Shown here: piece by piece, positions 60,016 through 64,000 of the stretch | Position numbering within the stretch: position 1 is the stretch's first letter | Layout: each line of letters begins with the position of its first letter | From: an uncultured Paraprevotella sp. | GTDB lineage: Bacteria > Bacteroidota > Bacteroidia > Bacteroidales > Bacteroidaceae | Assembly: GCA_944320765.1 (NCBI GenBank) | Contig: CALUIS010000008.1 | Location: 51,161 to 115,160 of the forward strand | Reading direction: 5' to 3' | DNA length: 64,000 bases | Notes under the pieces: model-generated | Seen by the model: only the letters and a program-made list of their open reading frames with translations | The model's database searches: none | What the model was told of the DNA's origin: nothing | Position numbers and translations under genes: made by a program

Positions 60016-60039
60016 ATTTGGCAGAATGTATTATCTTTG
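60009..60039 (+). promoter_or_regulatory. Promoter of the MurU-like gene, overlapping the end of repeat copy C
   Basis: TTTG at 60009-60012, a 19-base spacer and TATCTTTG at 60032-60039. The TTTG lies inside the terminal TGACATTTTGACA of the repeat. The ATG of the gene is 59 bases downstream. Confidence 0.6.
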
Positions 60040-60097
60040 CATAGGTATTGGCAGAGAATGGAATGCCATAAAGTAAAGGCGCGGAGGAAACAGAAGC

Positions 60098-60853
60098 ATG
60101 AAAGCCATGATATTCGCGGCGGGGCTGGGCACCCGCCTGAAACCTTTGACGGACACGATGCCCAAGGCCCTGGTGCCGGTGGGCGGGAGACCGCTGTTGG
60201 AAATCCAAATCCGCAGGCTGGTGGCCGCGGGGTTCTCGGACATTGTCGTCAACGTGCATCATTTCGCGGAACAAATCGTGCGCTTCGTGGAGGAGCATGG
60301 GGGCTTCGGGGCCAAGGTGAGCTTCAGCGACGAGGGCGGCTGCCTGCTGGAGACCGGCGGCGGCATCCGGAAAGCCATGCCCTTGTTGTTGGAGGGGAAC
60401 GGGGAGGGGGAGCCGTTCCTGGTGCATAACGTGGACATCCTGAGCAATGTGGACCTGGCGGGGTTCTACCGGAAGGGGCGCGGCGCGGCGGCCTTGCTGC
60501 TGGTGAGCGAACGCCGGACGCAGCGTTACCTGCTGTTCGACGAAGAAGACCGCCTGGTGGGGTGGACCAACGTCAAGACCGGAGAGGTGAAATCCCCTTA
60601 TCCGAAGTTGGACGTGGAAGCCTGCCGCCGTTACGCTTTCGCCGGCATCCATACCTTCTCTCCCCGCCTGTTCCCTTATTTTGAAGGATGGCCGGACAAA
60701 TTCTCCGTGATTGATTTCTATCTCTCGGTGTGTGGCAAGGAGCCGATATATGCCAGTCCTTGCCCTGGATTGAGAATGCTGGACGTGGGGAAGCCGGATT
60801 CCTTGGCGCAGGCGGAGGAATTCTTGGCGGGGGAAAGTTGCCCGTGTCGATAA
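60098..60853 (+). CDS. murU: MurU-like sugar-1-phosphate nucleotidyltransferase
   Basis: A 251-residue nucleotidyltransferase. The signature [29 protein letters not shown] opens it, followed by [22 protein letters not shown] and the metal-site NVDIL. The length and the [13 protein letters not shown] and [11 protein letters not shown] blocks fit MurU (MurNAc-1-phosphate uridylyltransferase) rather than the longer GlmU or RmlA. Together with the AmgK-like kinase at 55387 it would turn recycled MurNAc into UDP-MurNAc, by-passing de novo synthesis. The substrate call is by family resemblance and genome context. Confidence 0.8.
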   Translation: MKAMIFAAGLGTRLKPLTDTMPKALVPVGGRPLLEIQIRRLVAAGFSDIVVNVHHFAEQIVRFVEEHGGFGAKVSFSDEGGCLLETGGGIRKAMPLLLEGNGEGEPFLVHNVDILSNVDLAGFYRKGRGAAALLLVSERRTQRYLLFDEEDRLVGWTNVKTGEVKSPYPKLDVEACRRYAFAGIHTFSPRLFPYFEGWPDKFSVIDFYLSVCGKEPIYASPCPGLRMLDVGKPDSLAQAEEFLAGESCPCR

Positions 60854-60868
60854 ATTGTTGTACTTTTG
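60838..60868 (+). promoter_or_regulatory. guaA promoter
   Basis: TTG at 60838-60840, a 20-base spacer and TACTTTTG at 60861-60868, 28 bases before the ATG. The -33 box falls inside the end of the MurU-like gene. Confidence 0.62.
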
Positions 60869-60896
60869 CGTTCACAATCAGATAAGAATCTATTAT

Positions 60897-62420
60897 ATGC
60901 AACAGAAAATCATTATTCTTGACTTCGGTTCGCAGACCACGCAGCTCATCGGGCGGCGGGTGCGCGAGCTGGACACTTTCTGCGAGATATTGCCCTACAA
61001 CAAGTTCCCGAAGGACGACCCGGACGTGATAGGCGTGATATTGAGCGGCTCTCCTTTCAGCGTGTACGACAAGGAGGCTTTCAAGATAGACCTGGACGGC
61101 ATCCGCGGCAAGTATCCCGTGCTGGGCATCTGCTACGGGGCGCAGTACATGAGCTACGTGCTGGGCGGCGCGGTGGAGCCTGCCGGCACACGCGAGTACG
61201 GACGTGCCAACCTGGCATGGTTCGACAGGGAGAACCCGCTGTTCAAGGGCTTCGAGGAAAATTCCCAGGTGTGGATGAGCCATGGCGACACCATCACCCG
61301 CCTGCCGGAGGGCTTCAAGGTGATAGCCTCCACCGACAAGGTGCGGAACGCCGCCTATCAGGCCGAAGGCGAGAAGCTCTGGGGCGTGCAGTTCCATCCG
61401 GAAGTGTTCCACTCCGTGCAGGGTACCTTGCTGCTGAAGAACTTCGTGGTGGACATCTGCGGCAGCCGGCAAGACTGGAGCGCGGCCTCGTTTGTGGACT
61501 CTACCGTGGCCGAACTGAAAGAGCAGTTGGGTGACGACCGCGTGATTCTCGGATTGAGCGGAGGCGTGGACTCTTCGGTGGCCGCCGTGCTGCTGAACCG
61601 TGCCATCGGCAACCGCCTGACGTGCATCTTCGTGGACCACGGCATGTTGCGCAAGAACGAGTTCAAGAACGTGCTGCATGATTATGAGTGCCTGGGGCTG
61701 AACGTGGTCGGGGTGGACGCCAGCGACAAGTTCTTCAAGGATTTGGAAGGCGTGACCGACCCGGAGCAGAAGCGCAAGATTATCGGCCGCGACTTCGTGG
61801 AGGTGTTCGACGCCGAGGCGCGGAAGATTACCGACGCCAAGTGGCTGGCGCAGGGCACCATCTATCCCGACCGTATCGAGAGCCTGAACATCACGGGCAA
61901 GACCATCAAGAGCCATCACAACGTGGGAGGCCTGCCTGAAGAGATGAACCTGCGGCTCTGCGAGCCGTTGAAGTGGCTGTTCAAGGACGAGGTGCGCCGT
62001 GTGGGACGCCAGCTGGGGATGCCCGAGCATCTGATTACCCGCCATCCGTTCCCGGGGCCGGGGCTGGCCGTGCGCATCCTGGGCGACATCACGCGGGAGA
62101 AAGTGCGCGTGCTGCAGGATGCCGACGACATCTTCATCCAGGGGCTGCGCGACTGGGGGCTTTACGACCAGGTATGGCAGGCCGGTGTCATCCTGCTGCC
62201 GGTGAAGAGCGTGGGCGTGATGGGCGACGAGCGCACTTACGAGCGTGCCGTGGCCTTGCGCGCCGTGACCAGCACGGATGCCATGACGGCCGACTGGGCA
62301 CACCTGCCGTACGACTTCATGGCCAAGGTGAGCAACGACATCATCAATAAGGTGAAGGGGGTGAACCGCGTATGCTACGACATCTCCTCCAAGCCGCCTT
62401 CGACCATCGAGTGGGAATAG
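60897..62420 (+). CDS. guaA: GMP synthase (glutamine-hydrolysing)
   Basis: A 507-residue enzyme making GMP from XMP. The start at 60897 ([24 protein letters not shown]) is the family N-terminus. The class I amidotransferase domain has the nucleophile Cys79 in [10 protein letters not shown] and the histidine in [10 protein letters not shown]. The PP-loop ATP domain has [14 protein letters not shown], and the C-terminal dimerisation domain ends TIEWE as expected. The length matches the family. A terminator follows at 62440-62469. Confidence 0.97.
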   Translation: MQQKIIILDFGSQTTQLIGRRVRELDTFCEILPYNKFPKDDPDVIGVILSGSPFSVYDKEAFKIDLDGIRGKYPVLGICYGAQYMSYVLGGAVEPAGTREYGRANLAWFDRENPLFKGFEENSQVWMSHGDTITRLPEGFKVIASTDKVRNAAYQAEGEKLWGVQFHPEVFHSVQGTLLLKNFVVDICGSRQDWSAASFVDSTVAELKEQLGDDRVILGLSGGVDSSVAAVLLNRAIGNRLTCIFVDHGMLRKNEFKNVLHDYECLGLNVVGVDASDKFFKDLEGVTDPEQKRKIIGRDFVEVFDAEARKITDAKWLAQGTIYPDRIESLNITGKTIKSHHNVGGLPEEMNLRLCEPLKWLFKDEVRRVGRQLGMPEHLITRHPFPGPGLAVRILGDITREKVRVLQDADDIFIQGLRDWGLYDQVWQAGVILLPVKSVGVMGDERTYERAVALRAVTSTDAMTADWAHLPYDFMAKVSNDIINKVKGVNRVCYDISSKPPSTIEWE

Positions 62421-62439
62421 CAAGAATAGACGAACCAAT

Positions 62440-62469
62440 AGGCCGCGTAGGAACAAGCGCGGCCTTTTT
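62440..62469 (+). terminator. guaA terminator
   Basis: AGGCCGCG (62440-62447) pairs with CGCGGCCT (62458-62465), followed by a run of T to 62469. Confidence 0.85.
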
Positions 62470-62486
62470 CATAGCATCTGGGGTAT

Positions 62487-63446
62487 ATGGCAGAAGACAG
62501 GATGGGGGAATTCCGGGAACGGACCGTGTCGGTGGTGATTCCGGTATACAATTCCGAGGACACGGTAGGCCGTTGCATTGGGAGCGTGGCTGGGCAGGAT
62601 TACAGGGCGTTGGAAATCATCGTGGTGGACGATGGGAGCGAGGACCGGAGCGGAGAGGTTTGTGACGAGTGGGGCAGGAAAGACGGGCGGGTGAAGGTCA
62701 TCCATCAGGAGAACCGCGGGCGGTCGGCGGCCAGATGGGCCGGGGTGGAGGCCGCCTCTTCGGAATGGGTCGCTTTCGTGGACTCGGACGACCGGTTGCC
62801 CCGGTCTGCCATATCGGACTTGTATGCCGCAGCCGTGCCGGAAGTGGACATCGTTTTGGGGAACGGCCGTTTGTTGGGGAAGCATTATAAGGAGCGGATT
62901 CCGATGGATGAGTTCCGCCATCTGGCCGTGAGGGCGGAGGGTACCATCGGTGTGCCGTGGGGAAGCCTTTTCCGGCGTGCCGCGCTGACGCCCTACGTCT
63001 GGGACATTCCGCGGGAAATCTGTATGGGAGAGGATTACATCTTCTGGTTGAGGGTCGTGTTCGGGACCGGGAAGCCGGTGAATGTGGTGTACGGGAACGT
63101 GTATGAGAAAGGGGCGGACACGACGAGCAGCCGTTTCGTCTGGGATACGGAGTATGCCTCGGCGATAGACGGCTTGCGGAAGGCGGCTGTCCCCCGCGAG
63201 ATGCATGACGTTTATCTCCCGGACATGATAGCCGACCGCCTGGAGAACCTGATGGCTTTGGCGCTGTACACTCCTAAGGCGCGATGGAAAAGAAGCAGGT
63301 TTTATTTGGAACTGAAAGAAGACATGGCGCGGAGCGGATTCAGGCTTCCGCCGGGTGCGGGGCTGTACTTGTCGCTGCCCTGCCGCCGGATGAGAAAGAT
63401 GTATGCCTGGTTGAGCGACGCAAAAAGAAAAGTGGGGATATGCTAA
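62487..63446 (+). CDS. Family 2 glycosyltransferase
   Basis: A 319-residue GT-A fold glycosyltransferase. The N-terminal VSVVIPVYNSEDTVGRCIGSVAGQDYRALEIIVVDDGSEDRSGEV is the classic GT2 opening. The metal-binding DSDDR and the acceptor-side GEDYIFWLRVVF are in place. It would add a sugar to a cell-surface polysaccharide or lipid; donor and acceptor are unknown. It starts 18 bases after the guaA terminator and overlaps the CrcB gene by up to 7 bases. Confidence 0.9.
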   Translation: MAEDRMGEFRERTVSVVIPVYNSEDTVGRCIGSVAGQDYRALEIIVVDDGSEDRSGEVCDEWGRKDGRVKVIHQENRGRSAARWAGVEAASSEWVAFVDSDDRLPRSAISDLYAAAVPEVDIVLGNGRLLGKHYKERIPMDEFRHLAVRAEGTIGVPWGSLFRRAALTPYVWDIPREICMGEDYIFWLRVVFGTGKPVNVVYGNVYEKGADTTSSRFVWDTEYASAIDGLRKAAVPREMHDVYLPDMIADRLENLMALALYTPKARWKRSRFYLELKEDMARSGFRLPPGAGLYLSLPCRRMRKMYAWLSDAKRKVGIC

Positions 63447-63829
63447 GGATGTGGATTCCGGTCTTTATAGGCGGAGGGGTAGGGAGTTTGTTACGCTTTG
63501 GCGTGCAGTGTGCCATGCACAGGTGGGTGGTGCCGTTCCTGTTCCCGTGGGCCACCTTGGGTGTCAATGTGGCTGGTAGTTTCCTTATCGGCTTGTTTTA
63601 TGTCTGGTCGGCGCGTTTCCATTATCCGGAGGATGTGAGGCTGTTCCTGACCACAGGCTTGTGTGGCGGTTTTACGACCTTTTCCACTTTCAGCCACGAA
63701 GGTGTGGAGATGCTTCGTGACGGACATTACCAGGCTTTCTTCCTGTATGTGTCGGTCAGTGTTTTGGCCGGTGTGGCATCCGCGTTTCTGGGAGGCTGGT
63801 GCGGGGAGTCCCTTTTCGGGAAAGGGTAA
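63440..63829 (+). CDS. crcB: Fluoride channel CrcB/Fluc
   Basis: A 129-residue four-helix membrane protein exporting fluoride. It begins MLRMWIPVFIGGGVGSLLRFG; family motifs are LGVNVAGSFLIGLFYVW and LCGGFTTFSTFSHEGVEML with the conserved phenylalanine and serine lining the pore. An ATG at 63449 is an alternative start. Fluc works as an antiparallel dual-topology dimer, so a single gene suffices. It overlaps the end of the glycosyltransferase gene. No fluoride riboswitch is seen upstream. Confidence 0.93.
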   Translation: MLRMWIPVFIGGGVGSLLRFGVQCAMHRWVVPFLFPWATLGVNVAGSFLIGLFYVWSARFHYPEDVRLFLTTGLCGGFTTFSTFSHEGVEMLRDGHYQAFFLYVSVSVLAGVASAFLGGWCGESLFGKG

Positions 63830-63865
63830 AGGCTGTAAATGAAAAAGGTTCCTGAACCACTGCTG

Positions 63866-63917
63866 TCCGGAGAAATTTTACCATAAAGTAAGTTGTACGA
63901 CAGAACCCGTCTCCGGA
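63866..63917. other. Inverted repeat in the right-end gap
   Basis: TCCGGAGA (63866-63873) and TCTCCGGA (63910-63917) pair perfectly, with weaker pairing of the CTG/CAC flanks. The last 171 bases show no gene. This could be a terminator or a structured RNA running out of the window. Confidence 0.35.
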
Positions 63918-64000
63918 ACACTGACGGGGACTGTCGGCTGATTAAAAAGATCCCGGATGTCCGTCCTCTGGAAGAGGACCTGCCCGATTGAGTTAGATAT

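Noticed and set aside
63440..63829. Fluoride riboswitch ahead of crcB
   Set aside because: The gene overlaps the preceding glycosyltransferase, leaving no room for the aptamer.

Overview
The window looks like chromosomal DNA of a high-GC member of the order Bacteroidales. The evidence is the repeated TAnnTTTG promoter -7 box with TTTG/TTG about 20 bases upstream, lipoproteins with acidic residues after the lipidated cysteine, a bifunctional HisB, a biotin-dependent methylmalonyl-CoA decarboxylase cluster, a TonB-dependent receptor with a carboxypeptidase-regulatory N-terminus, and several Bacteroidales-type polysaccharide enzymes. The genus cannot be fixed from sequence reading alone. No tRNA, rRNA, CRISPR array, prophage or complete insertion sequence was seen.

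Layout. 1-4.3 kb (minus): the start of a membrane sensor protein cut by the window edge, then the propionate-pathway cluster (epimerase, carboxyltransferase, a tiny conserved protein, biotin carrier), and an Rpn/PD-(D/E)XK protein with a tandem-repeat tail. 4.4-6.8 kb: TonB-dependent receptor. 7.0-10.4 kb (plus): a tight run of nitroreductase, DUF2520 protein, KdsC-like phosphatase, Maf, lipoprotein and low-molecular-weight phosphatase, converging on L-serine dehydratase. 11.7-14.2 kb: Fur-family regulator divergent from a Zn/Cd-type P-type ATPase with a palindromic operator candidate between them. 14.3-16.7 kb: a solitary HpaII-like endonuclease and a MATE pump. 16.8-19.9 kb: a decayed GH43 gene and an intact GH97. 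20.5-25.4 kb (minus): uridine kinase, MltF-like transglycosylase, helicase-nuclease operon. 25.9-30.4 kb: histidine operon hisGDCB with a 14-residue leader peptide and attenuator. 30.6-40.3 kb: a giant PL11 lyase with autotransporter-type repeats, rubrerythrin, and a BNR-4/LamG protein. 40.4-45.3 kb (minus): L27/L21, thioredoxin reductase, LolA, FtsK. 45.4-50.7 kb: DUF5063, exonuclease, rRNA methyltransferase, a small-RNA candidate, nucleoside transporter, bifunctional nuclease, RsmE. 50.8-56.9 kb: a lower-GC orphan C5 DNA methyltransferase, a DUF4836-like protein, an ABC pair and an AmgK-RapZ fusion. 56.9-60.1 kb: GT-C membrane protein, a deletion-scarred FAD oxidoreductase and a repeat copy. 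60.1-63.8 kb: MurU-like nucleotidyltransferase, GMP synthase, family 2 glycosyltransferase, CrcB.

The strongest unexplained signal is a roughly 450-base element present three times (19945-20390, 35896-36350, 59573-60015 reversed). Copies share their ends, block order and length but carry different hairpins. Other points of interest are the histidine attenuator, the likely operator between the Fur and ATPase genes, an endonuclease and a methyltransferase of a possible restriction system lying 35 kb apart, the kinase-RapZ fusion with its MurU partner, the PL11-repeat fusion, and two genes inactivated by internal deletions.
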